DNA of 64,000 nucleotides from Lentisphaerota bacterium (lineage in GTDB: Bacteria; Verrucomicrobiota; Kiritimatiellia; UBA8416; VGWJ01). Numbering within the stretch: position 1 is the stretch's first letter; every line of letters starts with the position of its first letter. This document shows positions 17,614-28,692 of the stretch, in pieces. The stretch is taken from NCBI GenBank assembly GCA_016873635.1, contig VGWJ01000002.1, positions 35,215 to 99,214 of the forward strand, in the 5' to 3' direction. The notes under the pieces are model-generated. The model was given only the letters and a program-made list of their open reading frames with translations. It searched no databases and was not told the DNA's origin. Both the position numbers and the translations under genes were made by a program.

Positions 17614-19413
17614 CTATGAACCCCCTGCCCGCGTCAGAATGCCGTGCTGGCGCAGGCGGGCGGCGTCGCCGCGGGGCACGGGAACCGGCGCGCCGTCGGG
17701 GGCGACGCCGGCATAGTACATCGCCGCGGCCGCGGTTCCCGGCAGCGGGATGAAGCACTGCACCTGCCGCGGCCTCCAGCGCCGCCGGTCGAGCCAGCCG
17801 CGCAGCGCGCGCATGTCTTCATCCGCCGTTCCCGGGTAGGCGCTGATCAGGTACGGCACCACGTACTGTTCCCTGCCGGCCGCGCGCGACACGCGCTCGA
17901 AAACGTCCAGAAACTCCTCGAACGCGCGGAACGGCGGCTTGCGCATCAGCGCCAGCACGCGGTCGCAACAGTGCTCCGGCGCGACCTTGAGCTGGCCGCC
18001 CACGTAGCGCCGGATGAGCCGGCGCAGGTAGTCCGGATCGCGCGCCGCCAGGTCGTGCCGCACGCCGCTGGCCACGCGCACGTGTTTCACGCCTTCGACC
18101 GCGGCGACGGCGTCGAGCAGGTCGGCCAGCGCCCCCTGCGCCGTGGCGAAATGCGGACAGATCTCCGGAACCAGGCAGCTGGCGCGCGCGCAGGCGGCCG
18201 GGTCGGCGCGGCACGCGGCGCCCCACATGTTGGCCGAAGGCCCGCCCACGTCGCTGACGCTGCCTTTCCAGTCGGGATGCCGCGTCATGCCGCGCACTTC
18301 CGACAGCACGGAAGCGTCGCCGCGCGAGGCGATGCGCCGGCCCTGGTGCAGCGCCAGGGAACAGAACGCGCAGCCGCCCGCGCAGCCGCGGTGGGTCGTG
18401 ACGCTGAATCGCACCGTTTCCAGCGCCGGGACCGGTTCCGAATAGCAGGGGTGAGCGCGGCGCGTGAATGCGAGGGCATACAGCGCGTCCAGGTCCGCCG
18501 CGGCCAGCGGCGGCGCGGGCGGGCTGAAGACCACAACCTGCGCGCCGGAGTCCTGCCGCGCCGCGGCCGTCCCGGCATGCACCTGCCTTTCCAGCAGCAG
18601 CGTCGCCTCCATGAGCCGCGCCGGCCGCGCCGCGATCTCCTCGTGCGAAGGCAGACGCACGACCGCGGATTCGTCCAGCGCGCGCAGCGCGCGGCCGTCC
18701 CGCGGACAGAGCGCATGGGCCGTGCCCGGAATGCCGCGCAGCAGGCCTTCGCGGACGGCGCGCGCCGGATCCTCTCCGGCTTCGGCCGCGGAGCGGAGAC
18801 GTTCGCAGGCCCGCAGCATGGACCGCTCGGCCATGCCGTAGACCAGCAGGTCGGCCTTGCTGTCGAGCAGCACGGAACGGCGCAGCGCGTCCTCCCAGAA
18901 ATCGTAGTGCGTGGCGCGCCGCATCGAGGCTTCGATGCCGCCCGCGATCACGGGCGTTCCCGGAAAGGCGCGGCGCGCGAGGGCCGCGTAGACCAGCGTG
19001 GCGCGGTTGGGCCGGGCGCCGGACCTGCCGCCGGGCGTGTAGGCGTCGTCGCGGCGCTTCCGGCGGAAGGCCGTGTAGTGGGCAAGCATCGAGTCCAGGC
19101 TGCCCGCCGTCACGCCCACGCACAGGCGCGGCCGTCCCATGCGCGCCACGTCTTCCGCGGTCGTCCAGCGGGGCTGCGCGACGATCCCCACCCGGAAGCC
19201 GTGGCGCTCCAGCCAGCGCCCGAGCAGGGCCGCGCCGAACGCGGGGTGATCTACGTAGGCGTCGCCGGTGACAAGCAGCACGTCCAGTTCTTCCCAGCCG
19301 CGCCCGCGCATGCCGGCGGCGTCGACGGGCAGGAGAAGAGAGGCCGCAAACGCGTCTCTATTGCGCTTGCTTCCCCGCCCCGCCGCGGCTACACTGTCGG
19401 TGTCGTGAGACAT
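17614..19413 (-). CDS. YgiQ-family radical SAM protein
   Basis: 599 residues. The YgiQ family combines an N-terminal region of unknown role with a radical SAM core. The iron-sulphur motif CAGGCAFC (CX3CX2C) is near residue 343. Family-typical segments include PVIAGGIEASMRR and HYDFWEDALRRSVLLDSKADLLVYGM before it, and LKVAPEHCCDRVL plus YLISAYPG after it. The substrate is not known. It is the first gene of a minus-strand group and faces away from the plus-strand gene at 19466. Confidence 0.92.
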   Translation of the reverse strand: MSHDTDSVAAAGRGSKRNRDAFAASLLLPVDAAGMRGRGWEELDVLLVTGDAYVDHPAFGAALLGRWLERHGFRVGIVAQPRWTTAEDVARMGRPRLCVGVTAGSLDSMLAHYTAFRRKRRDDAYTPGGRSGARPNRATLVYAALARRAFPGTPVIAGGIEASMRRATHYDFWEDALRRSVLLDSKADLLVYGMAERSMLRACERLRSAAEAGEDPARAVREGLLRGIPGTAHALCPRDGRALRALDESAVVRLPSHEEIAARPARLMEATLLLERQVHAGTAAARQDSGAQVVVFSPPAPPLAAADLDALYALAFTRRAHPCYSEPVPALETVRFSVTTHRGCAGGCAFCSLALHQGRRIASRGDASVLSEVRGMTRHPDWKGSVSDVGGPSANMWGAACRADPAACARASCLVPEICPHFATAQGALADLLDAVAAVEGVKHVRVASGVRHDLAARDPDYLRRLIRRYVGGQLKVAPEHCCDRVLALMRKPPFRAFEEFLDVFERVSRAAGREQYVVPYLISAYPGTADEDMRALRGWLDRRRWRPRQVQCFIPLPGTAAAAMYYAGVAPDGAPVPVPRGDAARLRQHGILTRAGGS

Positions 19414-19465
19414 GGCATCAACAGCAGTCTAGCAGAACGGATGATGGCGGGAAAGGAGGAGCCCT

Positions 19466-19834
19466 ATGAACCTCCTCCCGACGATTCTGCTCTATGTCGG
19501 CGTCGGCTGCGGGGAATGGTATCTCGCCTTGCGGCGTACCTTGGCGTGCGCGCGCGGCGAGAAGGCTGCCATGGTCGGTATTGTCTTTATCGAAAATCTC
19601 TTGGGATTATGGGTTTTGTCGAATTTCATCCGTACCAACAACTGGCTCCTTGCCCTGAGCTACTCTTCGGGCGCCGCTTTGGGCGCCCTGCTCGTGTCGG
19701 GTAGAGCCGTCGCGCCCCGCCCGCATCCCCCGGAGAACCGGCAATGCGGTCGAATCGCCCTTGACTCTGGGCGGACGGCGTTCGACCATGCTGGCCGTTC
19801 GCCCGCCGCGAGGGGCGGGGAGGGCCGGGCGTGA
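19466..19834 (+). CDS. Small membrane protein, DUF5698/DUF2179-like N-terminal region
   Basis: 122 residues. An excellent AAAGGAGGAG site precedes the ATG. The first 75 or so residues hold about three membrane segments (LLYVGVGCGEWYLALRRTLA, IVFIENLLGLWVL, ALSYSSGAALGALLV), a layout like the membrane part of UPF0316/DUF2179 proteins. The tail is low-complexity Arg/Gly/Ala. The stop overlaps the glycosyltransferase start as GTGA, so the two are coupled. The family call is tentative. Confidence 0.6.
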   Translation: MNLLPTILLYVGVGCGEWYLALRRTLACARGEKAAMVGIVFIENLLGLWVLSNFIRTNNWLLALSYSSGAALGALLVSGRAVAPRPHPPENRQCGRIALDSGRTAFDHAGRSPAARGGEGRA

Positions 19835-20952
19835 AACGCGTTCTCATATTGTACGCCGTGCAAAACAGCGGCCACCACGCCGCGGCGCGCTGCCTGGAAC
19901 GGGCCTTCCGCGCGCACGGGCCGGACATCGCGCCGCTGTGCATCGACCTGCTGCAGCACACGCACCCCCGCTGGAACCGGATCGTCGAGCGCATGTACAT
20001 GACCACGATCCGTCGCACGCCGGAGCTGTGGGACGCCCTCTACGACAACTTCTGGGTCGAATTCCTGACGCGCCGCGTACGGCAGATCATCCAGAAGGGC
20101 GGCAGCGCGTCGCTGCAGCGCCTCATGGCCGACTTCGACCCGGACGCCGTGGTCTGCACGCAGGCCTACCCCCTGGCGGTCATAACCAACTTCGTGTCGC
20201 GCCGGGAGCGGATCATTCCCCTTTTCGGGGTAACGACGGACTACGTGCCGCACCGTTTCTGGATCAACCACGCGCCCAACGTTCACTACGTCGTGCCCAT
20301 CGAGTCGGCCGCGGCCCGGCTGATGTGGCTGGGCATCGGCCGCGAGCGCGTCCGCGTGTTCGGCATCCCGGTCACGGGCGACGGCGCGCCCGCGCCCGAT
20401 CCCCCCGCCCGCCCGTCCGAGAAACGGCGCGTCCTGGCCATGGGCGGCAGCCGGGGCATGGGCGTGCTCTTCCGGACCGTGCGCAACCTGGATCGCAGCC
20501 CCGCGCCGTTCACGATCGACGTGGTCTGCGGAACGAACAACCGCCTGCGCCGGCGCCTGCTCAGGAACCGCCGCCGCTTCAGCCACCCCATCCGCATCCG
20601 CGGCTACGTGCGCGACGCGGCGCGCCTCATGCCGCGCGCCGACCTGATGCTCACCAAGGCCGGGGGCCTGACGCTGGCCGAGGCGGCCTGCGCCGGCCTG
20701 CCCCTGTTGCTGCTGCGGCCGCTGCCCGGCCAGGAAAGACAGAACACCGCGGTCATGGTGCACCACGGCGCGGCCCTGCAGGTTGAAAGCGAGCACGACG
20801 TGGCGCGCAGCGTCACCGCCCTGCTGGGCAACGGCGACCTGCTGCGCATGATGCGCGCCAAGGCCCGGGCCCTGGCGCGGCCCGACGCCGCCGCGCGCAT
20901 CGTGCGGCACGTGCTGGAATGCATTCACGACCGGCCCGGGACCGCAACGTGA
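19831..20952 (+). CDS. MGDG-synthase-like (GT28) glycosyltransferase
   Basis: 373 residues starting at a GTG. The N-terminus (RVLILYAVQNSGHHAAARCL) and early region match monogalactosyl-diacylglycerol synthase/processive glucosyltransferase proteins, which move sugar from UDP-sugar to diacylglycerol. The C-terminal half has the donor-binding segment LTKAGGLTLAEAACAGLP (near residue 278) and LRPLPGQERQNT. It is coupled to a membrane protein before it and a radical SAM protein after it. A glycolipid product is inferred; a different lipid acceptor is possible. Confidence 0.8.
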   Translation: MKRVLILYAVQNSGHHAAARCLERAFRAHGPDIAPLCIDLLQHTHPRWNRIVERMYMTTIRRTPELWDALYDNFWVEFLTRRVRQIIQKGGSASLQRLMADFDPDAVVCTQAYPLAVITNFVSRRERIIPLFGVTTDYVPHRFWINHAPNVHYVVPIESAAARLMWLGIGRERVRVFGIPVTGDGAPAPDPPARPSEKRRVLAMGGSRGMGVLFRTVRNLDRSPAPFTIDVVCGTNNRLRRRLLRNRRRFSHPIRIRGYVRDAARLMPRADLMLTKAGGLTLAEAACAGLPLLLLRPLPGQERQNTAVMVHHGAALQVESEHDVARSVTALLGNGDLLRMMRAKARALARPDAAARIVRHVLECIHDRPGTAT

Positions 20953-22658
20953 GCGCCCGCCGCCGCATCCTGTTCCTCCAGCTCCCGCTGCTGGACAACG
21001 ATCCTGCCGGCGCCGCCGAGAACAGCCGCCTGGCCGCCGCGTACCTCCGCCACGCGATGGAACGCGGCGGCGAAGACCGCCACTACGAGGCCGTCATCGC
21101 CGGAGCGGAGACCGACCGCTTCGACGACCGCCGGCTGCTGGCGTGGATTGTCGCCCGGCGGCCCGACGTCGTCGCCGCGACCCTCTACGTCTGGAACGTG
21201 GAGCGGACCGTCCGCGTACTGCGCGCGGCGCGGTGCCGGCTGCCGGGGCTGGTCGTTCTCGCCGGCGGACCCGAAGCCGCGCGGCCGCACCCCTTCCTCT
21301 TCCGCGCCCGCCTGGCCGACGCCGTGGTCTGCGGCGAAGGCGAGCCGGTCTTCGCCGCGATCCTGCGCCGCCTGCGCGGGGGCCGGGGCGCCGGCTACGC
21401 CAACGTGGCCTGGCGCGCGGCGCGCGGCTACCGCTGGGGACGCCGCCCGCCGCCCCGCCCCGCGCTGGAGCGCATGCTGCCGCCGGCGGACTTCGCGCTC
21501 GGCCGCCCGGACGCCAACGGCGTGGCCTGCATGGAGACCGCCCGCGGATGCACGGCGCACTGCGCCTTCTGCCGTTACCCCGGGCACCGTCCCGGAATCA
21601 GCGCGCTGCCCGTGTCCGACGTCGTCGCCCGCGTACGCGCCCTGCGCCGCCGCGGCGCGCGCGAGATTCGCTTTATCGATCCCACCTTCAACGCGCGCCC
21701 CGCTTTCCATGAACTGCTCCGCGCCCTGGCGCGGCTCAACGCCGACGGCCGGCTCTCCTTTTGCGCGGAACTGCGGGCGGACACGGTCACGGCGGAAACG
21801 GCCGCGCTGCTGGCCGCGGCCGGGGTGCGCGCGATCGAGATCGGCGTGCAGAGCAGCGACCCGGCCGTGCTGCGGGCCGTGCGCCGGCCGGGACGTCCCG
21901 ACCGGGTCATGCCGGGCATCGCCCGCCTGTCCCGGCAGCGCCTGGAGCTCACGCTGGACGTGATGTGCGGCCTGCCCGGCCAGACCGCCGCCGACGTCCG
22001 CGCGACCGTGCGCCGCCTGGCGCGCGTCCGCGGCGGCAGCGTGCAACTGCTGGACACGCTTCTGATCCCCGGCTGCGCCCTGCGTCAGCGCCGCGCGCGG
22101 CTCGGGCTGCGGGCCCAGCGCCGTCCGCCGTACCGCGTGGTGGCGACGCCCGCCATGTCCGCCGCGGAGATGCTCGAAGCGCACGCGTCCGCCGCCCCCT
22201 TCCTGGGCGGACGGCCCGACAGTCCGGCCCGCCGTTTCGTCGGGCGCCGCCTGCCGGACCTGTTCCGCGAACGCGTCATCGTGGACCTCGACGCGCCGGC
22301 GCGCGTCCCGCGCATCGGCGGAACGGAAAACCGCCGCGCCCTGCTGTTCCGCCACGACCGCCTGTTCGCGAAGCGCGCGGCGGTGTGCGCGGCCGTCCGC
22401 GCGGCCGTCCGCGCGGAACCCGACATGCTGTGGCAGTTCGTGCTCCGCCCCGCGTGGGAGGAGCCGCTGGACCTGCTGGACGCGATGATCGCGACCATTG
22501 ACGGCTTCCCGGAGCACTACGCCGACCGCCTGCTGGTGCGTCCCCCCGGCAGCCGGCGGGTTTCGCGGCGGGTGTTCGTGCTGCTGCGCCGCGGCCGCGG
22601 GTATGATCCGTCGTGGACGGCCGAAGCGGAGGCCCTGCTCGGCCGCGCCTTCTACTGA
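20949..22658 (+). CDS. B12-binding-type radical SAM protein
   Basis: About 569 residues from the GTG at 20949, which overlaps the preceding stop as GTGA; an earlier start at 20919 would lie inside the glycosyltransferase. Residues about 10-140 form a Rossmann-like region of the B12-binding kind (RRPDVVAATLYVWN, VVLAGGPEA, VVCGEGEPVF). The radical SAM cluster motif CTAHCAFC is near residue 200, followed by EIGVQSSDPAVL and LDVMCGLPGQT. The usual DxHxxG base-off B12 motif is not obvious. The substrate is unknown; lipid tailoring with the coupled glycosyltransferase is a guess. Confidence 0.82.
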   Translation: MSARRRILFLQLPLLDNDPAGAAENSRLAAAYLRHAMERGGEDRHYEAVIAGAETDRFDDRRLLAWIVARRPDVVAATLYVWNVERTVRVLRAARCRLPGLVVLAGGPEAARPHPFLFRARLADAVVCGEGEPVFAAILRRLRGGRGAGYANVAWRAARGYRWGRRPPPRPALERMLPPADFALGRPDANGVACMETARGCTAHCAFCRYPGHRPGISALPVSDVVARVRALRRRGAREIRFIDPTFNARPAFHELLRALARLNADGRLSFCAELRADTVTAETAALLAAAGVRAIEIGVQSSDPAVLRAVRRPGRPDRVMPGIARLSRQRLELTLDVMCGLPGQTAADVRATVRRLARVRGGSVQLLDTLLIPGCALRQRRARLGLRAQRRPPYRVVATPAMSAAEMLEAHASAAPFLGGRPDSPARRFVGRRLPDLFRERVIVDLDAPARVPRIGGTENRRALLFRHDRLFAKRAAVCAAVRAAVRAEPDMLWQFVLRPAWEEPLDLLDAMIATIDGFPEHYADRLLVRPPGSRRVSRRVFVLLRRGRGYDPSWTAEAEALLGRAFY

Positions 22659-22690
22659 GGAAGCCGCGACCGGCAGGATGCGATCGAAGA

Positions 22691-22705
22691 TCGGGCGAGG
22701 CCCGA
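22691..22705. terminator. Short inverted repeat between convergent genes
   Basis: TCGGGC-GAG-GCCCGA is a perfect 6-bp stem with a three-base loop in the 54-base gap between the convergent radical SAM and lipoprotein genes. No T-run follows, so terminator activity is uncertain. Confidence 0.25.
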
Positions 22706-22712
22706 CGGGTCC

Positions 22713-23189
22713 CTATTCCCCGGCAAACCTGAAGCTGCGGCCGTCGCTGGTGAAATGGAGCATGGCGTTGGGCGCGTTGGACTGCGACGCCAGCAGGATC
22801 AGGTCCGTGAAGCCGTCCCTCCGGCTGCTGATCACGCCGATGATGTCGCCGGCCACAACGGGCCGCACCCAGCCGCCTCTGTAGTAAAGGCTGCCTTGCG
22901 CGTCCGGCCCGGCCCCGCGCCGCTGGATGTATATGCCCACGCGGCTCCCGCCGTCTTCGTCCTTCTCGACCACGGCCAGGTCGCTCAAACCGTCCAGATC
23001 GAAGTCCGCTTCGACCAGCCTGCCCTTTTCCGCGACGGTGATTTCGTCGCCCGAAACGGTCTCCACGGTGTTGGTGAACGAAAAGACGGTAGCCGCCGGC
23101 TTGACCGCCGGCGGCGGCTCTTCCCGCGTTCCGCCGCAACCGGCGCACACAACGATCGCAAGCACCCCGGCCGGGACGATTCGCATCAT
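22713..23189 (-). CDS. Lipoprotein with a VCBS/FG-GAP-like Asp-rich repeat
   Basis: 158 residues. The N-terminus MMRIVPAGVLAIVVCAGCGG is a lipoprotein signal with a lipobox-like VCAGC, so the mature protein should be lipid-anchored. The repeat EADFDLDGLSDLAVVEKDED resembles the calcium-binding DxDGxxD loops of FG-GAP/VCBS propeller repeats, but only about one copy is clear. GGGAGG precedes the start. It diverges from the CPBP protease gene. Function is unknown. Confidence 0.75.
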   Translation of the reverse strand: MMRIVPAGVLAIVVCAGCGGTREEPPPAVKPAATVFSFTNTVETVSGDEITVAEKGRLVEADFDLDGLSDLAVVEKDEDGGSRVGIYIQRRGAGPDAQGSLYYRGGWVRPVVAGDIIGVISSRRDGFTDLILLASQSNAPNAMLHFTSDGRSFRFAGE

Positions 23190-23359
23190 GTCGGCACCTC
23201 CCCCTTTCGCGGCGCGTTCGCGGGCAACCCGCGGTCATGCGACGGGCGTTCCAGACCGCGACGCACAAGGCTTGACCGCGCGGCCGCGCCCGCTACAGTA
23301 CGGTGCCCACGCGCGGAACAGCATACGGCGTCCGCGACGCCGGCGCAAGGATCCTTCGC

Positions 23360-24259
23360 ATGACAACGGACGTGTTCCGCGCAATATGGAATGCCTGGCC
23401 CGCCGAGACGCCGGCGGCGCAACTCGCGGGCCTCGCGGCGCTGCTCCTTCTGGCGGGCGGCATCGCCGCGGACGTCGCGCTCCTCGCGCGTCATCGGGAC
23501 GAACGGCGCCGGCAGGAAAGCGTGAAGGGCGTCCTGCTTGCCCGCCCCTGGCCGTGGCGCACGGCGGCGCCGGTTCTGCTGGCGTTCGCGCTGGTGAATC
23601 TGGCGTTCACGGGCGCGCTCGGCATGCTGGCGGAGGGCGTCGGGGAGCCGGGCCGCGTCTTCCTCGCCGTGGCGATCATCGCGCAGACGCTGGTCTTTCA
23701 CGGCGCCGGCCTGGCCGTGATCGCGTACCTCGCGCGCGCCGGCGGCGGGGCGTGGCGCGATTGCCTCGGCCTGCGGAGCGAAGGGCTCTGGCGGCAGGTC
23801 AGGCAGGGCGGTTTCTACTACCTGGCCGCGGTGCCGCCGGTGCTGCTCTCCGCCTGGTTGTACGCGGCGGCGCTGAAGGCGGCCGGCTACGATATCGAGC
23901 CGCAGCCCGTGGTCACGTTGCTCGCCGACAGCCGCTACCCGCTCTGGCTGCAGGCGTACCTGGGCGCCGTCGCCGTCACGGTCGCGCCCGTGGTGGAGGA
24001 AGCGCTGTTCCGCGCTCTCGGCCTGCCGCTCCTCGCGCGCCGCGTCGGGTTCCGCGCCGCGGCGCTGATCGTCTCGCTCGCCTTCGCGCTGCTTCACGCG
24101 CACGTGCCGTCGCTCGTGCCCCTCTTCGTCATGGCGCTGAGCTTCGCCATGGCATTTCTGCAGACCGGTTCGCTGCTGACGCCGGCCGTCATGCACGCCC
24201 TCTTCAACGCGGTCTCCCTGCTCACGCTCCTCGCGCTCGGAAACGGCGCCGCGCAGTGA
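23360..24259 (+). CDS. CPBP-family intramembrane metalloprotease
   Basis: About 299 residues with roughly eight hydrophobic segments. The CPBP/Abi glutamic protease motifs are present: EEALFR (near residue 213), a His in ALLHAHV, and HALFNAVSL near the C-terminus. Such proteins include CAAX-type prenyl proteases and bacteriocin-immunity proteins; the substrate here is unknown. The ATG at 23360 has AAGGA upstream; an open extension to 23303 lacks a site. mtnA follows after about 60 bases. Confidence 0.85.
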   Translation: MTTDVFRAIWNAWPAETPAAQLAGLAALLLLAGGIAADVALLARHRDERRRQESVKGVLLARPWPWRTAAPVLLAFALVNLAFTGALGMLAEGVGEPGRVFLAVAIIAQTLVFHGAGLAVIAYLARAGGGAWRDCLGLRSEGLWRQVRQGGFYYLAAVPPVLLSAWLYAAALKAAGYDIEPQPVVTLLADSRYPLWLQAYLGAVAVTVAPVVEEALFRALGLPLLARRVGFRAAALIVSLAFALLHAHVPSLVPLFVMALSFAMAFLQTGSLLTPAVMHALFNAVSLLTLLALGNGAAQ

Positions 24260-24321
24260 GCCGCGCTTCGCGCCACTCGCTTCTTGATCCGCGGGCCGCC
24301 GCGCCTTATTTTGACCGCGCC

Positions 24322-25413
<1,092 letters not shown>

Positions 25414-28400
25414 TGGCCTTGAGGTTGGGCATCTTCCTGAGCACCGCGGCGTGCGCCGCCGGCCTGTCCACGTAGACGTACTCGATGGGCGCGCCCTTGA
25501 GCGGCGCCAGGTCCTCGACCCGCGTGCCCTGGCAGTTGATGTTCCGCAGCGGCGCGCCCTCGAGCGGCGCCAGGTCGGACACCGTCGTGTTGCTGATGTC
25601 CAGCCCGCTCAGCGGCATGCCGCGCAGGGCGGACAGGTCGGTCACCGGACAGCCGCGCAGGCTGAGGCGCGTCAGCGGCATCCCTTCCAGCACGCTCACG
25701 TCGGAGAAACGGGTCTGATCGAGCCGCAGGGATGTCAGCGGCAATCCCTTGAGCGCGGAGAAGTCGCCTTTGAAGCCGCTCATGTCCAGGTCCCGCAGCC
25801 GTTTCATGTCGTGCAGCGGCTTGAGGTTCGCGATGGCCATGTCTCTGAGCGTCAGACTGACCACGGGCATGCCCGCCAGCGGGCCGATCTCCGTCACCCG
25901 CGTGCGGCTGATGTCCAGCCGCCCCAGCGGCACGCCCGTCAGCGGCCGCAGGTCGGCCACGCGGGTGTCGGCGATGGCCAGGGAGTTCAAGGCCATCTCG
26001 CGCATGAACGAGATATTGGGGAGGGCCGTCGCGCTCAGGTCCAGAGTCCTGAGGGGCAGCGCGCGCAGCATCGTGAAGCTCAGCACCCGCGTGCCGCGCA
26101 GATCCAGCAGCTCCAGCTCCATGCCGGCCAGGGCCGCGATGTCGCGCACCGCCGTCTGCGTGAGGCGCAGCTCCTTCAGCGGCATATAGCGCAACGGGGA
26201 GATGTCGGTCACGCGGCAGTTGACGACGGCGCAGCGTTCCAGGCGCAAGCCCTTCAGCGGCGCGATGTCCTTCAGCTGGCCGGGGGGCTGCGCGTCCGGC
26301 AGCCCGCAGGCGAAGGCCTTCAGTTCCGTCAGCGCGGCGACCGCGCTGAGGTCCGTCGCGGCGCTGGACCTGATTTCGAGCGCGACGACGCGCCCTTCGG
26401 CATCCCGCGAATCGCGCACTTCGCCCTCGGCCAGATCCGGATTGCGGCGCAGGAGAATGTCCCGCACAAGATCGGGTTTGCCGCGGGCGGCCTCCAGCTC
26501 CGGCGAGAGACGCACCGCCGCCGCGGCGCGCCGCGCTTCGGCGGCGCCTATGGCCGCCTGAAGCGCCCGCAACGCCGGCGCCGCCGCGGCCGCCGTGTCG
26601 GTTTCCCCGTAGCGCGCATAGTAGTTCTCGATGGCGGTCTGCACGGCCTGCAGTCTTTCGTCGGGTATCTCCGCCCTCCGCAGGGCCTCGCCCCATTCGC
26701 GCGGCTCGCCCGGCGGGGCCGCGATGCCCGCCGCCGCCAGGACGCGCAGCAGGGCGTCCCTGCTTTCCGCCCTGGCCAGAAGCTCCTCTTCGCCGCTGAC
26801 GATCTCTGCCAGCGCGCCGCCCAGCGGCGAGTCCACGGCGCCGAAATAGCGCGCGGCCGAGCCGTAGGCCTTGGCCCGCATGGCCATCAGCCCTTTCACG
26901 AGCGCCGCGGCCGGATCGTCGTCCGGCCCGATGCGCGCCAGCCTTTCCTGGGCGGACAGTTCGGTCCAGGCGAATGTCTGGCGCGCGGTGGCGCCCGCGC
27001 TCATCCGGACCTCGAGCGTCACGCCGGCCGCGTCGGTAGCCACGACCTTGCCCGCGACGGCGCGCGAAGCCAGTTGAAGGGTGATTGTCTGTCCCTTCTG
27101 CGCGGCGAAGGACGCGGCGATCCGCTCGTCGATACGTTCCACGACGCGCAGCAGCGCGTTGGCGCCGGACAGCATTTCGCGGTGCTCGGCCAGTTCCGGG
27201 TCGGCCAGTGCGGCCGCCGTGACCGCGGCCGCTTCGGCGGGGCCTTGCGCGGCCAGGGCCTTCGCCGCGCCGGCGACGGCCTCGTCGGCTTTCGCCTGCC
27301 GCGCCGCGCGCGCGGCTTCCGCCTGCCGCGCGGCTTCGTGCGCGCGGGCGCGCATGGCTCCGGCCGCCGCGATGCGCTGGTCCGCGGTTTGATCCGCCAG
27401 CGGACCGCGATAGGCCTCGTAGACGGCCGCCGCGGAAGTCAAGTCGCCCTTGTCCGCGCAACTCTCGGCCTGGCGCCGGAGTTCTTCCATGATCTTCGCC
27501 GCCGCGGCCTGCGGAGCGGGAGGGGCGGCCGGCCGTTCTCTCACGCCCTCCGCGCCGGGCGGCGGCGCGGGCGCGGACGGGGGCGCGAGCGCCTCACGCG
27601 GCACGGCGCCCGGCGCGATCAAGACCGGCGCGGGCGGCCGTGCGCCGCGTTTATCCGACGCCTTGTTCCTGCCGTGGCGCACGGCCGCCAGCACCAGCAG
27701 GCCCGCGGCCAGCGCCGCCAGCGCCACCAGCGCGGCCACGGCCGCGCGCGGAAGGCCGCCTTTCCGCGCCGGCCGGTCCGGCCGCGCGCGCCGGCCCGCC
27801 TGCTGCCAGTCCGTATGCTGGCGCGTCTGCCGGCGCAGCGTGCCGGCCGCTCCCGGCGGAAGGTGCTCGGGCATGAGCCCGCGGCGCACGCGCGCGATGT
27901 CCGCCCGCACCGCGGCCCACGTGGCCTGACGGTTGTCGCGATCCTTGGCCAGCATGCGCTCCATGAGCCGGCACACGCCGCGCGACAGGCCCGGGTTGAT
28001 GTCGTAGGGATGCGCCACCGTGCCGTTCACCTGCATCTCCATGATCCGTTCTTCGGGCTCGCCCTCGAACATGAGCTTCCCGGTCAGCAGGTGATACAGC
28101 GTGGCGCCCAGGGCGTAGATGTCGGTCCGGTGGTCAAGGTCCGTTTCCCCCAGCGCCTGTTCCGGGGCCGTGTAGGAAGGCGTGCCCATCACCTCGTCTT
28201 CGTCCACGGCGCTCATGGCGCTGATGGTCCGCGCCAGGCCCAGATCGGCCACCTTGACGGTGCCGTCGTCGTCGATCATGACGTTGTCGGGCTTGATGTC
28301 GCAGTGGATGATGCGCGCCTCTTTCCACGCGTACTGCAGCGCGTCGGCCACGCAGTCCGCCAGGAGCAGCACGTTCTTTTCTTCCAGGACGCCCTTGCGC

Positions 28401-28692
28401 CGCACCCACTCCCCGACGGTGTAGCCGGCCACGTACTCCATGACGAAGTAGTAGAGGCCGCCGGCGCAGGCCGCGTCGTGGACCTGGACGATGCCGGGAT
28501 GTTTCAGCCGCGCGGCGGCGCGCGCTTCGGTCTGGAACCGCTCCACCTCGGCGGCGCGGTGCGCCAGCCGCGTGTTGAGCACTTTCACCGCCACGATGCG
28601 GTCGAGGGAGATCTGGCGCGCCTTCCAGACGACCGCCATGCCGCCTTCGCCGGCTTTCTCGAGGATTTCGAAGCCTTCGATATGCGGCTTGC

